From Apis mellifera (taxonomy: Eukaryota > Arthropoda > Insecta > Hymenoptera > Apidae): DNA of 64,000 nucleotides. Of this stretch, positions 23,393 through 36,388 are shown piece after piece (position 1 is the stretch's first letter; each line of letters starts with the position of its first letter). Both the position numbers and the translations under genes were made by a program. The notes beneath the pieces are model-generated. The model was not told the origin of the DNA. It did not search any database and saw only the letters and a program-made list of their open reading frames with translations. The stretch covers positions 4,249,001 to 4,313,000 of the forward strand of contig NC_037641.1 of the NCBI RefSeq assembly GCF_003254395.2, given 5' to 3'.

Positions 23393-23596
23393 CTCTCTGG
23401 TCATAACGACCAGGGTGATATTAGTGGCGCTGGTCTCATAAAAAGCACTGACGTCGGTCACGTTAACGCCTGATCCGGGCTTCCATTCGCCAACCTTCAC
23501 CAACTCCTCCTTCTTTAATTTGAGCAGGTCGAGCTTGAAGTTATTACGCTTCCCTTCGTTGAACTCGATATGTCCGGTTAGGCCGTGTAAACCTGC
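23393..23596 (-). CDS. KaiR1D: Receptor exon 6: linker and start of the ligand-binding domain S1
   Basis: This exon has 68 codons, phase 0 at both ends, with a TTCGCAG acceptor and a GTAATT donor. It encodes AGLHGLTGHIEFNEGKRNNF, KLDLLKLKKEELVKVGEWKP and GSGVNVTDVSAFYETSATNI, then TLVVMTRE. GLTGHIEFN, KVGEWKP and TLVVMTREEKPYV are the expected junction from amino-terminal domain to S1. The acceptor is followed by GCAGGT, so a NAGNAG-like choice is possible, but only the first AG keeps the Ala-Gly-Leu frame. NVT and NIT are possible glycosylation sites. Confidence 0.95.
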
Positions 23597-26500
23597 CTGC
23601 GAACAGAAATGTTCGTAACCCTAAATTCCAGTTTAAAATTTATTTTATAGATTTATAATTTGATTCTGAATATTTTCGATCATTAGAAAATTGTTTGGAA
23701 GAAAGAAACGTTCGGTGATGTAAGGTTTTCCTAATTTGGTTATTTTAAGGATGGAAGATGGAATGTATTCTTTGGAATAAGAAATAATGTTTCTAGAGTA
23801 AATCATGTCCCAAAGAAAGATCTTTAAAATACACAAAAAGTGAGAGAGAACCGTATCCTATTTACATCCTCGATATTGTGAATTCTGGTATGATAATTAA
23901 TATTGCGTAGAGTAATTGCTGAATCACGATGATTACTCTGTAAATAATGATTTTAATAAAAATGTTTCAAAAATGAATATTGATTGATTTCGAAAGAGAT
24001 TGGTTTAATTTAAAAAGCAAATCTGACTTTCATGTATCCACTACATAGAAAACTACTCAAAAAAATTATACTCCTCTTAAAATCAATCAATCACTTTATC
24101 AAACAACTAAATCAATTTGTCAATTAATCTTTATTCAAAACATTTTTCATTAAAATTATTATCTATCGAATGTATACTCACTCGATATACCTTAAAAATA
24201 TCTATTTTTATCACGAGTCAATCAATTTTCAGCAAGTTTTTTCAATTCAATTTTCCTGTGCTTTGAAAAAACTTTTCCTCGAATCACAGGAAAATATTTC
24301 CTCGACGATGAATAAATCTAGTCTCTGATATCATTCGATACAATTGATCATCGATCGCAACTTGGTCAATTCTCCATAACACAATTACATGATATTAGAG
24401 ACCGGTGTTGTTTAACGTTTCATCAAATTACGGATCTCTATTCGACGTATCTGTATCCTTTGTATTCGATTACGAATCATCATCGTTTACAAGTGGATCT
24501 ACACGTGTTATGCTACACGTGTCATATTGCCAGTATCATCCAACAACGTGCAACGATTTCATCAATACTTTTGATTCATAATACGCTACAATTTTTAAGA
24601 ACGAGAAGATCCGTTAATCATTACCTGAATTTGCTTAAATTATAACACTTTTTGTACGAAACAGCTATGGACCAAAATTCCAACTCGTTATCTTGCGGTA
24701 TTTTTATCGGTTGCACAGCTCGAGTTCTTTGCCAGAAAATGACATAACCCAATTTCTTTGTCGTTTCGACGAGTCATCGTCGTGACACCGCTATCTTCAT
24801 AGAGGATAATAAAGATTAAATCTTTTTATTTTGCTGTTGTTTTTGTCGCTCCTTGAAAATTAAAACTACGTACTTTCGAGAATTTTAATTCATCTCTTTT
24901 TATAAACTATTTTATACGGTCAACAAGGGATGCTAATTACAGGAGTCGATATTCCAAATTTTTCGTAATGACGTTTCGAAACAAACAAGGGCCGGAATAA
25001 CTAGAATATCCGTGTTATAGCGGCTTACGCGATGCTATTCATGCACTGGCTTCCTCTGTTAATTGTTTTCGCGTCTACGCCCACGCTCGTGCAAAATAGC
25101 GGACCCATTTTCACGTACCAACTGTTCTGGAAACGGGAACATGTCGATCTTCCAGTCGCTTCGCTCGTTTTGCATCGATGGATGAAAATATAATGATTAT
25201 TTATCATTGTGACGAGAGGATTTTATAATGGAAATGTAAGATATTCTTGTGTAATTGTATAGTGATTAATTATTAAGCGAGTAGAAGTGTAAAATAATTC
25301 ATTAATATTCTTCTAGACAGAAAGAGATTCTTGGAAAGAAAGAGACAAATAAATTCTATCGACAAATAACAATTTCAAAAGGGAATTATCGAGGATTTAA
25401 TAATATAATGAAATACAATCGTTTTCGTGGTGCAGCAACATCAATTGATTACTATATTTTATGATATTCTTTTATATTTCAAATTTGTTTACAAAAATTT
25501 GAAAATATCTCGCGTGTCATTCGTTCTGATTAATTTAATTGCGGCAAAAATTGCTTAACTAACGGGAAACTTGTCGAGCGGTATGAATAAAAATTGAAAG
25601 GTTGCTTGAAACAAAACTGAAACGAAGTTGACTCGATAAAAGCCAGCCAGTGTCACGTACTACAGCGTGTTGAAAAAAAATCGATGATTTAGAAAAGTTT
25701 AAAATTGGCGCCGTGTAAAAAAAAAAAAAAACTTTGAAGAAGATTGTCAAATTTTCCAGAATCGTTCCATATCGAATTTTTCCAGAAACTTGTGTAAAAT
25801 TTTTCCTCTCGTTATTGGATATGGGAAAACTTTATAATAGGCAAGTTGAGAGGGAAAAAAATAAGAATAATATACGAAAATGAAATTGTCATTTTGAATT
25901 TTTACAAAATTGCATTCCTCGATAGAACACACACTCTTAAACAACATATCACAGTTTCTCCTTTTCATGGCGTCTGTCAATACAGTATTTCAAATTTATA
26001 TTCGAAAAGCACCAAAGAGAGATCGAAGATCGTAATTCATCCTGTCGTTCACTTCCAAAAATACCCATCACGTTTTGCGTTTCAATTTCAAAATTGTAGA
26101 TGGGATGGGATCATTTCGGTGATTTCGATTCCCAATCATGCCTCGATTTCCAGTTTTTTCGCGTGTTCCACTCGAAAATTTGCGAATTTGAAATTAAATT
26201 GAACCTAATATTCGCGTGAATTGAAAAGGAATAACAGGCGATTTTCCTGTTGATCAACCTCGTTTCTGAAATGAAAAATGAGAATTTTCCGCCTGGGGAG
26301 GATGGGGAATCATTCATCAACTGGTTAACAGTGAAAACAAATAATATCGAACGTTTAAACGTTATTTATCGAACAGCTAACAATCAACTTGTCCTCTTAT
26401 GGAATCGGAAACTCGCGTGACGCTAGTTATTTCTGCGTATCGGTGCGCCAAATTTACTGTTCATTTATCAAGGAACCTGTTTCATTTGCATCGAATATGC

Positions 26501-29500
26501 GCAGAGCAGTTCATTAATCGATACTCGCCCTCATAACGAACAAATCACACGTTCTGCAATTCCAATTCGATGAATCACATGTGCCACGTGTATTACTATC
26601 TGCTCTTTGTTGCTCTTCGCCACGATCATTCGTGAATTTATATTTGCAACAAGTTTGAAATTGCGATCGAACGTTCCTCTCCTTTTCTTCTTCCGTTTTT
26701 TCCCCGAGTTTAAACACAAACGTTTAATAAAATGATATCGTTGAAAGTAAAAAGTCGAAGGAGATTGGAAAATTCGATTATGATTCTCACATTTTTCAAT
26801 TATATTGCAGAAAGCAATCAATATATTCGTTACCGTCATGGTTCATTGAAACATATCGTATCGTCCCAATATATATTCTTCGATTGAATAATTTCATCAA
26901 TCAATTTAATTTTATAACAGAACAATAAAATTCGCACTATCGAGCGCTGTTTAAACGAAACGATGATTGTTCTGATATATATAAATCGTGCATTCAAATT
27001 CACGTTTTCCTTGATTAATTTCCAATCGACGAAGATATAGAAAATCTCGTTCGATTCGAAACTTCGTTCGGTCCAACCAATTGCGATCGAAACGTTCGTG
27101 AGTTTCTAGAATTACGTGTTGGTCGAACTAGACGGAAACTTGGAGCATGGAAGCAATATTCACTTAATAAACCCGTCCACGAGTGTTGTCCACGAGGACG
27201 TGAGCTGAGATCCATACGAGATCTAACACGTGTTACTCGTGTCACGATGATAGGACGATCGTGCGGAACTCAAGAGTCGTCGGGCGGACGCAAGCGGAAA
27301 ACGGAATTGTTCGAATGAATCGCGGGAAATGGACCGTGGAAAGGCGTGCCAAAGAGGACAAAAAGACGTTCGTGGAACAGTGTCATGTTTGAGCGAAGAT
27401 ATATATCCTCGATGGAAGAAAAGTTGATCAATGGAACGATGAGAAGGGAGCAACGAATGAGGGACGAAGGGCGCAGAGGGATGATATTACGTTTAAAAAC
27501 AATTATTGTGTTTAACGAAATGTGTTAATCCTTTAACAATTTACGATACACATTTGCACGGGTCGTTGATAAACGTTTAAATTGATTTATACGATTAATG
27601 AATTACGTGATATCTATATGTATTTATGCATTTCAAATGTTTCATTGTGAATATTTTTTTTCCAATTTCGCCTCATTACGCGCGTTTTATCGTGTTAGAT
27701 TTCACAAAATAGAATATTTTAATTTAATATTTTATTTTAAAATTGGGAAATTGTTTGCATTTTCTTTAAAACAATACTAGAATATTTATGAAAATATTTT
27801 AGTATTTGTTTAAGTTTACTTCAAATTTTCTTCATTGTATATATATATGTATATTGCAGTGAATACAGTTAGGGAGAAATTAATAATAAGAGAAAGACAA
27901 GCAGAAGACACGGCCAAAGGACAGGAACGATCCATTCTCTGCAGCTATTTGCTAAATACGCTGTTCAATTATTCATGTGTCAACGCTGTTTCATCTCTCT
28001 GTGCACGTTTGCGGTTTATCGTTGGACGCCTACCAATCTTGTTGCTTTCAAGCTCGAGGAATACTTCTGGGCATTTGTCGAGATATCCGCGGTTTTCTTT
28101 CCTTGTATTCCTTTCAAGCTTGAAAGCACTGTTTTTTTCCATCATCCATGTGCACTAGATTCACATGGTTTTCAGAATGACATAGCATTTGCATTAAAGA
28201 TGTCTATCCTTTGTTGTTATATCTAGGCATTTTTTGTAGTATACACAGTGAAAAATTATGCATATATAATTATTCAAGCTTTTTAAAGTTTTAAAGTCAA
28301 TGTTTTATATTACAGAATTGCATTTCTTTTGCTAATAATTTTCCTTGTTTGAGAATAAATAAATTTAACTGGATGAAAAGTTAAAATCACTTGTTGATTT
28401 TGAATATTACATCAGTTGTTTAAATCCTGTTGACTCTTCTTGGTTGGATTCATGGTAAGTACAAGATCCTTAGGAACTTTACAGTTTATAGGGCAAAATA
28501 TTAAGGCAAACCATAAAAGTTAAGAAATTATAAATATTTACTTTCTAAGAGCCATTCTGATTCTTTCTTATCCAAAAAATGAAGAAGCATTAAATTCTTA
28601 AAAAATAACACTTTCTTTTTTCAATTTTTTAAAAATCTTTGACCATATCCTAAACTTTTCCTAAGTAGAAATTCTACCATGACAAATTTTCAATTTGTAT
28701 TTTAAAAAATTTAATCAAATTATTATTCTATTTTTCAATTCATTTTTATCTAGGATATTTATTATGAAAGAACAAAGAGATCGATATATCCTGAGGTAAA
28801 ATGTTTATTTTTATGCTATGATCGATCATTCTCAATCTGAATTAGGTAGCTCGTCTCTCGTTCGCAAGTTATATGTTGGTACATGCAAATAAATATCGTG
28901 ACTGTGTTTCCCATTCAATATACTAGAGTCCTGACTATCGTTACCATAGGTTAAACATTTTACCCTATCCATTCCGGATCGTGCTACCTACCTGCTACCA
29001 AATATTTCGTCTGGTATATTCAACGAACAATCTAATATCATGTTCGACAGCGGGATTTAATCGAAACGATTGGGTTTTCCATTTGCACATTCCTGGATCC
29101 GTTTGTTTTTTATTCTCATTCTGTACTGTCAAATAATACAAAGTATATTAATATATATTATATTAATAGTATAAATCATAAACGTGATTTTACATGTAAA
29201 AAAAGATAAGAAAAAAAAGAATACATTTCGTTCAAAATTTCATTTGTACATAAAAATTTTTCAAACTTGATTTAATCGAAAAACAAAAGTCTGGAATGAA
29301 AAATTTTATTCGTTTTTATTTATTTTTGCATTTATATCAATTTCTTTTTCATTTTTTTTTTTTATATAGATTTACTGGCTGTACCATCAATTGAATAACA
29401 TCCTATACTTTTACAGAGCAATATTTCTGATCCAAGCACTCGTTACTCGCTCGTTTACTATTCGTCTGCCATATCGGGTGAAAAACAATTTTTCCTAACT

Positions 29501-31299
29501 CAATCTCCACTCGTTTGCCCAGCCAAACGATACATCTTTCTATCCAGGACAGAAATAATATCTGAGAGCTTTTAAATCTTTGCTAGATCTCTATTCGAGA
29601 AACCATGATTTTTTATTATCTCTTCAAGTAAAAATTTCATATAAATCGATCGATCCTCTTCAATTTTTGCATATTCTGAAGTGGAAAACGCAATCAAATC
29701 GGGAATTGGTAAACAAAATGCGGATACACTCGCAATTTCTTCGCAATCTTCGACTCGAGTACAAATAATGGATAATATTTATTCTTTGATCGGAACTCGT
29801 ACTTTTTACACCTTAGAAGATCTCCGAGAGTCATTTTTCTCACTTAGAAGTGCTCAAGAAAGTTTCCAAACTTCTTTGCCTGCTCTTCTGTTCATGCCAG
29901 ACATATCCTGTGGACCAGATTTGTTTCTTGTTTATGCAGCTGAATGCAATTAAGGAGAGTCTGGGTCGACTTAGTTTTTATCACTGCAATTTAAATCGTA
30001 AATCATATGTATTATATATATATATATATATAAGAAGGAATATTTTATTTGAATATTCTCGCGAATATTATTTTAATCCATCAATGTATAATGTGTTGAA
30101 ATCTTACATTATTATTAACCATTATTATCATTATTTTATTGCTAATATTATTGATACTTTGTTATTAATATGTTAAAATCAGATTATTAGCGTTACCTCA
30201 TTGTTATTATTAATTTATGAATTATATTCTTCGCCATATATCTGATCTACGTCAAATTACTAATTATCAACGATTTCGTAATTTTATATCAATATAAGTA
30301 AATTGAAATTAACAATCTATCTACCCTGAAGCGATCCATGAGTGAAATAACTAACTAGAAATCATATATTGCTACAAATCTCTTAATTAACCTGAATTTC
30401 GAGGTTATGGTTCATTAACTGCACTTTACCTCTTAATGGCATCTGCCAGGGAATGTTTATAAACTCGAATTTTTCAAATCACTCTGAAGATGATGTTTTC
30501 AACGATAAAAATAATAAAAGTGGAAAATTTAACGTATGATTGCTTCATAAATTACGAATAAGAGGTGGAAGCACGAAGCTGGAACACGATTTGTCGGCCG
30601 AGTTGAGTACTCGTTAAAGGAGAATTTCACTCGTAAAATATCGTGCGATATACAGCTCAAACATATCGTTGAAATTTATGCGATGTATGTACTTGATTAT
30701 CTGGATCGAACCTCTGTTTGACAATTGATCTTTCGATTTCTCTTCTGATATACGATATAGGATACGGAATAACACTGTTGATCGACGAATCAAGTTGCAA
30801 GAAAATTATTACTAAAGATTGTTTCCATTGTAAAGGTATCAATCGTTTTCAAATGTGATACAATTATTAATAAAAGAAAAAAAAAAAATTTCGTGGATTA
30901 TGAGAAAAATATATAATAAATATATAATGTGATATATATTGGCTTCAAGATTTGAGATTTTTAATTTAAAGTGAAGGTGAAATAAAAATAATTTGAATAT
31001 ATGAATTATTGTATGATTATCTAAACTATTATTGAAAATCATTACATTCGTTTAAATTTATAATATAATATAAGTGAGAATATATTTTGTATTTTTAATA
31101 CGAAATAGAAAATTTATTAAATATTAAACAAATATTATGCTTGAAAAATTGCTTAAAAATTAAAAAATATTTGACATTTTTATTTTATAAAATTATTTTA
31201 AAATAATACTTAATTAAATTAAATTTTATTAAAAAATTTATACTAAAATATAAATGATATATTGAATTTTGTTTATACTAAAAGTATAAACAAAAATTA
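23597..31299 (-). other. Distal part of the 21-kb receptor intron 5
   Basis: AT-rich sequence before the duplicated RNA locus. A 10-bp perfect stem lies at 24251-24260/24285-24294. Two ACACGTGT palindromes lie at 24501 and 24515, with a third at 27226. A (TA)n tract lies at about 30015-30032. No coding exon recognised. Confidence 0.7.
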
Positions 31300-32160
31300 C
31301 TAGGATTGTATTAAAAATAAAATTGTTTATATTAGAAAGCAATATCAAATTAAGAACAGTTCTTATTATATCTTTATTTAGTATATATTTGTATAAAAAT
31401 TTTGATGTATAAATTTATAATTAAAATATTTTATTGTACTTCAATTTTTGCGCGATTGAAGTATAGAGAATAATATTATTACAACCAATTAGAAAGTAGC
31501 TTTGGCCCAGTAACTAGATGAAGTACATATGGCGTCAGTCTATTGGCAAGAATCGTTAAAGAGAAATACACGTTTTAGATATATAATTATTAAATATTTG
31601 ATATCATGATATAATTTATAGATTATTAGCGATTTTATATCATTAATTTTATTTAATTAATATGTATATTTAATCATTTATTAAATATTATTATATTATA
31701 AAATTGAATTGTTTTTCATACTTTTTATCGTTTTTTATTATTCATTTGAGTGTACATTTATGGATAATTTGTATTATTAAGCATTTAAAGTCCAATTTAT
31801 ATTTAATTATTACTTTATTTTAATATTAGTCTAATTTCATATATTTATTTTCTAACTTTTATTTATGCAAATTATTGTTTAAATACTGAAATAGTTTTGA
31901 AAATATAATAGGTTATATACTTATTATATTTATAGTGGTTAATTAAGCGTCGATTTCGCATTTCAATAATAATGTATAATATTTAATATACAAATTAATA
32001 TAATTTTTATATTTTTATATATATATCCTTCTTTCCTTTTTTTTTAATTTACATAAAAATAAAAACATACAGATCAAACAATTAAAATCAATTATATTTT
32101 ATATATATTCTTATATATTTCTTTCGTAATTGCATCTATTCATATTTTATTCTAAGTATT
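31300..32160 (+). repeat. Degenerate partial copy (R0) of the duplicated RNA locus 5' module
   Basis: The string GATTGAAGTATAG, then a CCAAT-like box, then CATATGGCGTCAGTCT-TTGGCAAGAATCGT and ATATAATTATTAAAT, occur here at about 31456-31600 in the same order as at 32239-32390 and 38271-38420. It is more diverged than the other two copies. Homology continues weakly through the following AT-rich stretch (to about 32160). No promoter with DPE and no exons follow in this copy. Confidence 0.7.
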
Positions 32161-32265
32161 TTCGTAAAATTTTGATATATAAATATATAATTAAAGTATT
32201 TTATTGTCAATTTTCAAAACTTTAATTTTCATTTCACGATTGAAGTATAGGGAATATTATTCTAA

Positions 32266-32374
32266 CCAATCAGAAACCTGCTAAGGCCCCAGTAGCTAAA
32301 CGAAATGCATATGGCGTCAGTCTGTTGGCAAGAATCGTAAAGAGAGTACACGTTACAACGTCACGGGTATATAA
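32266..32374 (+). promoter_or_regulatory. CCAAT / CRE-like / TATA module, unit R1
   Basis: CCAAT at 32266-32270, a conserved block TATGGCGTCAGTCTGTTGG at about 32310-32328, a TACACGTTACAACGTCACGG stretch with a CRE half-site, and TATATAA at 32368-32374. The same order recurs at 38296-38407. The block from GGCGTCAGTCT to AAGAATCGT is also the best-conserved part of the degenerate copy R0. It could be an upstream promoter or an enhancer for the RNA locus. Confidence 0.45.
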
Positions 32375-33138
32375 TTATTAAATTTTTATTGATATTGTGA
32401 TACAATTTGTAGATTAGTGGTTTTATTTAATTAATTTGTGCGTGTTTAATCATTTATTGAGTATTATTGTGTTAAAATTGAGTTGTTTTTTGTACTTTTT
32501 ATTCTTCTTTATTGCTCGCTCATTCGAGTGTAACTGTTACCGGTAGTTTGTATTATAAGCATTTGAAATCGAATTTAGTTAAATTTAGTTATTATTTTAC
32601 TTCAATATCATTATAATTTCATATATTTCGACTTTTATTTGTGGAAATAATTGTTTAATTATTGCAATAACTTCGAAAATGTTAGTACATTATGTAAATG
32701 TGGTAAGATTTTTCATTTTAATAAAATGTATAATAATTAATATAATTTTTATATATATATATCTTTTATTTTTTTAATTCATATGAAAGTAGAAACAATA
32801 GATTAAATAATTTAAATAAATTATATTTTATACATATTCTCATCTATTTCATTCCTAATTGCGTCGTAATTCGTATATTCGTATTATTTTTGTTTTTATT
32901 TTACATTCGAGGTCGAGAATGTTTTTCTATAAGTCAGGATTCCAAGAAAATTGACTATGTATTTCTTTCTTTGTTTTCATATTGCGTTCAAGGCGAAAAA
33001 TATCTACAATATAATCGTCACAAGAGATTACTAGTCGTATTCGTACAATACGTTCGATATATACATATATCGATTTGTTGCCAAACTTCGAGCGTTTATC
33101 TTAATCCAATTCGATAATCGAACTCGCGGTGCGAGGTA

Positions 33139-33173
33139 TCAGTTTATAATCGAAAGTCGTAGTGTGTGGACGT
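33139..33173 (+). promoter_or_regulatory. Inr + DPE core promoter, unit R1
   Basis: TATCAGTTT places an insect initiator TCAGT with A(+1) at 33141. GGACGT at 33168-33173 is at +28 to +33, exactly the downstream promoter element position and consensus. The TATA module lies about 770 bases upstream and is not needed for this start. Confidence 0.6.
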
Positions 33174-33565
33174 TTCGTTTCAAGTGCGTGATTAATCTAT
33201 TGCGTAGTACGTTATTTTTGCAATTATTCTTTTATTTTTCGCGTATATATTGCTTAATTAATATATTTGTTCAATAATTTTGTGAATTTTATTATAATTA
33301 ATAATTTTTTGAAGAATAATTATTAGATTTTCTTTAATAACGTGTCTCGCTGTTAATGCGTCATTAGTGAAATAGACGCCATTAATTTTTAGAACGAAAT
33401 TTGAGTTTGATTTGGCTTTATTAATTATATAAAAAGATTTTATAGTCTCCTTTCAATATTAATCCGTTCTAATTTCATATATATTCTAAGAATTTAATTA
33501 TTTTTTGTGCAGATTTGTGATTGAATACTTAGATCGTGTACAAAGAGAAGGAAAGAAATTTCAAG

Positions 33566-34010
33566 ATGGATGCTCTTAACGACTGTTTGATGCAACCAAT
33601 CAGAGAAAGGGTAACATTTGATTTTTCGTATCGAAAGTAGATACATTTTTATTTTCATTTTATTGAATTTTAACGATATTTATTTGTTAAGTAACTCATA
33701 GGATCGATATATAAATTATTAAAAATATGACGGAAATAGAAAAGATCGAATAAATTACGATTTTATTTGGGATGTTAAATTTTTTCTTATAAATAAATTA
33801 AATTTATTCTTTCATTATCTATTAATTCATAATTTTTAAAATTACAAATATATTTATAACAAATGCTCGATAGAAAAAAGAAATAAAATATCGAAAATAT
33901 ATTTTGTTTCTTTATCCTATGCCCATTTACTACAACTTTTATTTCAGAAAATTGTGACTGCGTGCAATGCAGTCAGTAGAGTCAGTGTTTGTTTCGTAAT
34001 GGTATTTTAA
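33566..34010 (+). CDS. Possible microprotein across two predicted RNA exons, copy 1
   Basis: ATG at 33566 has a favourable context (CAAGATGG) and gives MDALNDCLMQPIRER to the donor at 33611. Joining to the acceptor at 33947 continues in frame as KIVTACNAVSRVSVCFVMVF and stops at 34010: 35 residues in all. Copy 2 (39602 onward) differs by Cys to Arg at residue 7. The second half is also open in the diverged copy D at 37170. It is too short to judge selection by eye, and no family is recognised. The span given includes the intron 33611-33947. Confidence 0.2.
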
Positions 34011-34175
34011 GTATTTTTTTAGAACACAGCTGTTCTAATTCAAATTAATTATAATAGTCAGTCGCGAAATTAGAGTCAGTGTTTGTTTGCCAATTATAAA
34101 TATAATTAATAGTTTTTTATTTCTATTTTTTTTTTGTTTTGAATATTCGTTTTCGAAATAGAGTCAGTGTTTCTC
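33977..34175 (+). repeat. Three copies of TAGAGTCAGTGTTTSTT-like motif, unit R1
   Basis: TAGAGTCAGTGTTT starts at 33977, 34071 and 34159, all inside predicted exon 33948-34209, about 90 bases apart. The same motif is at 40013, 40107 and 40195 (R2), and in three or four forms at 37198, 37292, 37391 and 37414 (copy D). Confidence 0.85.
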
Positions 34176-35650
34176 AAGAGAATAAGGCAATCATCCACCA
34201 CGTGAAGAGGTAATTATATATTTTCTCTCTTCTTGTTTAAATTTTTTCAATAGAATTATGTTTTAATTATAATGTTCCATATGTTACAGTTTCCATTTCC
34301 TGATTATTCCTGATGGCAATGATATCCTGAGAGCAGATTCTTCGCATCATTGGTGAGTCGCATGCATTTATGTTCCTCTGATTACTCAATCATGTCGTAG
34401 GATGAAAGATCCGAATCGACACGAGTAATTGGTTGTATACGTAGATTTTTGCACGAGCACAGTGACCACGGGTATTTATAATATAGCCGTGAATAGTAAC
34501 ATTTCTTTTTCTTGTGTTTTATTTATTAGCTCAGGATAGGTCTTCTTGTATATTGTGCTTTTAAATATTAATAATTTTTAATAATCTTATTAGTTCATTA
34601 TCTAGAAATAAATTATTGTAATGTATTAAAGTATATTTACAAATGTCAAATATTTAAATATATATATACATAAATTAAATAAATAGTAAAGATAATAGTT
34701 TTATTTCTCTTGTTTAAAAATATATCAAATATTATATGCAAGAAGACACTTCGCGACAGGCAGATTTTGAAATCAAAGCTACAAGTTTTGAATATTTCTT
34801 TCATACATTTTTGAAAATGTACTTTGATAAAGAGATCGCCTGAGGTTATTTTTAGAATATATGTGTATAAATGAATATATTATAAAAATAATGATATAAA
34901 TAAATTTCAATGTAGAGTCAATTATTTATTATTAATTCTCATTTTAAATTTCTTATTTTCTTCTCTTTTTATTGTTTCTGCATTTTTGCTTTCTAAAATT
35001 AATAAGAAAAGTAATTTAATTTAAATTTATAAAGTAAATTTATTAAAGCTTGAAATAAAGTAAATAGATTTTGAATTGAAGAATATTAGTTCGTTAGATA
35101 TGCTAATATCTTTTTTTAGCTCAGGATTTTCAGATTTAACCCTTTCCATGTTCATTGCCAGGATCTCATTCACGTGCCCCGGTGCTACTTGGGTGAGAGA
35201 AAGGCAATGGGCATGATGAATCTAGTTTATAAGTTTATAATAATTTTTCAGCGATTGACGATGCGTTAGTGAATCGTGCACGACGTATTTTCCACATTGT
35301 GTGTGTATGGTTAGGCTGTGGAATTGCGTCGTTTATCATTCCATATATAACTTGATATATAATAAAATTGATAAAATAACTTGATATATTTACGAGTAAT
35401 CTCATTATAATTTCCAATAATTCACATGCAATATTATATAAGTTTTACTTCCAAATTACGACAATGATATTAAATATTACTATTTAAGTAATTTAATTCT
35501 TTCAAAAACATATTTTTGTTGAAAAATATTCAATTAATTGATACATACATGTTCTTATCGCAATGGTTGCTAGCCATCGTCAGTCGATTTCAGGAAAATG
35601 GTACGTACACTTAGAGTGTGAGAGTAGTGTGCCAAGCTCGGGTGTCGGAG

Positions 35651-35871
35651 GTGTCCCGGGACACTTTCCCTAGTGTAGGCTTTTGCGCCCGAGTATTATG
35701 CGTGAGAATCGTGGAATGAATGTGTTGGTATGCCCGTTTTGCCATTTTTAAATATAGGGCTAGGTAGGATAGGTAGTATACTTCTGGTATGCCTGTTAAG
35801 TATAAGTAGGTAGGGCCGGGCAGATTGTCACAGTCTCTGGTCGGGTAGGCGCGTTTTCGCGTGACAATCTG
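35651..35871 (+). other. Structured RNA segment with perfect stems, unit R1
   Basis: A 14-base perfect palindrome GTGTCCCGGGACAC lies at 35651-35664. An 11-bp perfect stem CAGATTGTCAC / GTGACAATCTG lies at 35821-35831 and 35861-35871, with a small GCG-TTTT-CGC hairpin inside its loop. Outer CTCGGG (35637) and CCCGAG (35688) can also pair. All are kept in R2 (about 41681-41901). Confidence 0.8.
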
Positions 35872-36388
35872 TTTCAGGAAATAAAATTTGATAAATCGAT
35901 GGTAAAGCTGAGACGAATGGAAAAATGCCATGTTGTCTCTGGCTTTGCTCATCGATTTTTCGAATTCCGCGGTCGCGGTCGTGATTTGGTTTCGAAACGA
36001 ACGTTGCGCTCGAGATTCTGCACATGTATGAACAATGATCATTACGATCATTAGTCGTCCATGTGCTAGTTTCCGCGATTTAGTCTTTTTTTTTTTATTT
36101 CTTTTTTTGTTTACGATTAGCGAATCTCGAGCCTAGATTTAAGTTTCAGCGGGCATTGCGCCCGAAGGAGGAAGACCGAAGAGGCCTCGACAAACTGTCG
36201 CGAAGAGGGGCTGCAACGAATGGTTTCTCATTTTTTGGATTTTTTCTGGGTCCAAAGAATGGGAAGTCATTGTTACTATTTTGTCATTGTGCTCGTTTTA
36301 GTAATACGTAGTATTTGTTGTTGTGTTGTCTGGCCGATTGCATGCCGGCCCACCGAATCCAGTCATCATGGGCATCGCGATTTTTTAT

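Noticed and set aside
24251..24294. 10-bp stem TTTTCCTGTG/CACAGGAAAA considered as a microRNA precursor
   Set aside because: Stem too short for a metazoan precursor hairpin and no mature sequence recognised.
32890..33117. 75-codon plus ORF present in both units
   Set aside because: Five of about seven differences between the copies change the amino acid, so there is no sign of protein-level constraint; it lies just upstream of the predicted start site.
35611..36051. Minus-strand ORF of 146 codons in unit R1
   Set aside because: A one-base indel in unit R2 changes its end (118 codons), there is no similarity to a known protein, and plus-strand RNA structure explains the conservation.
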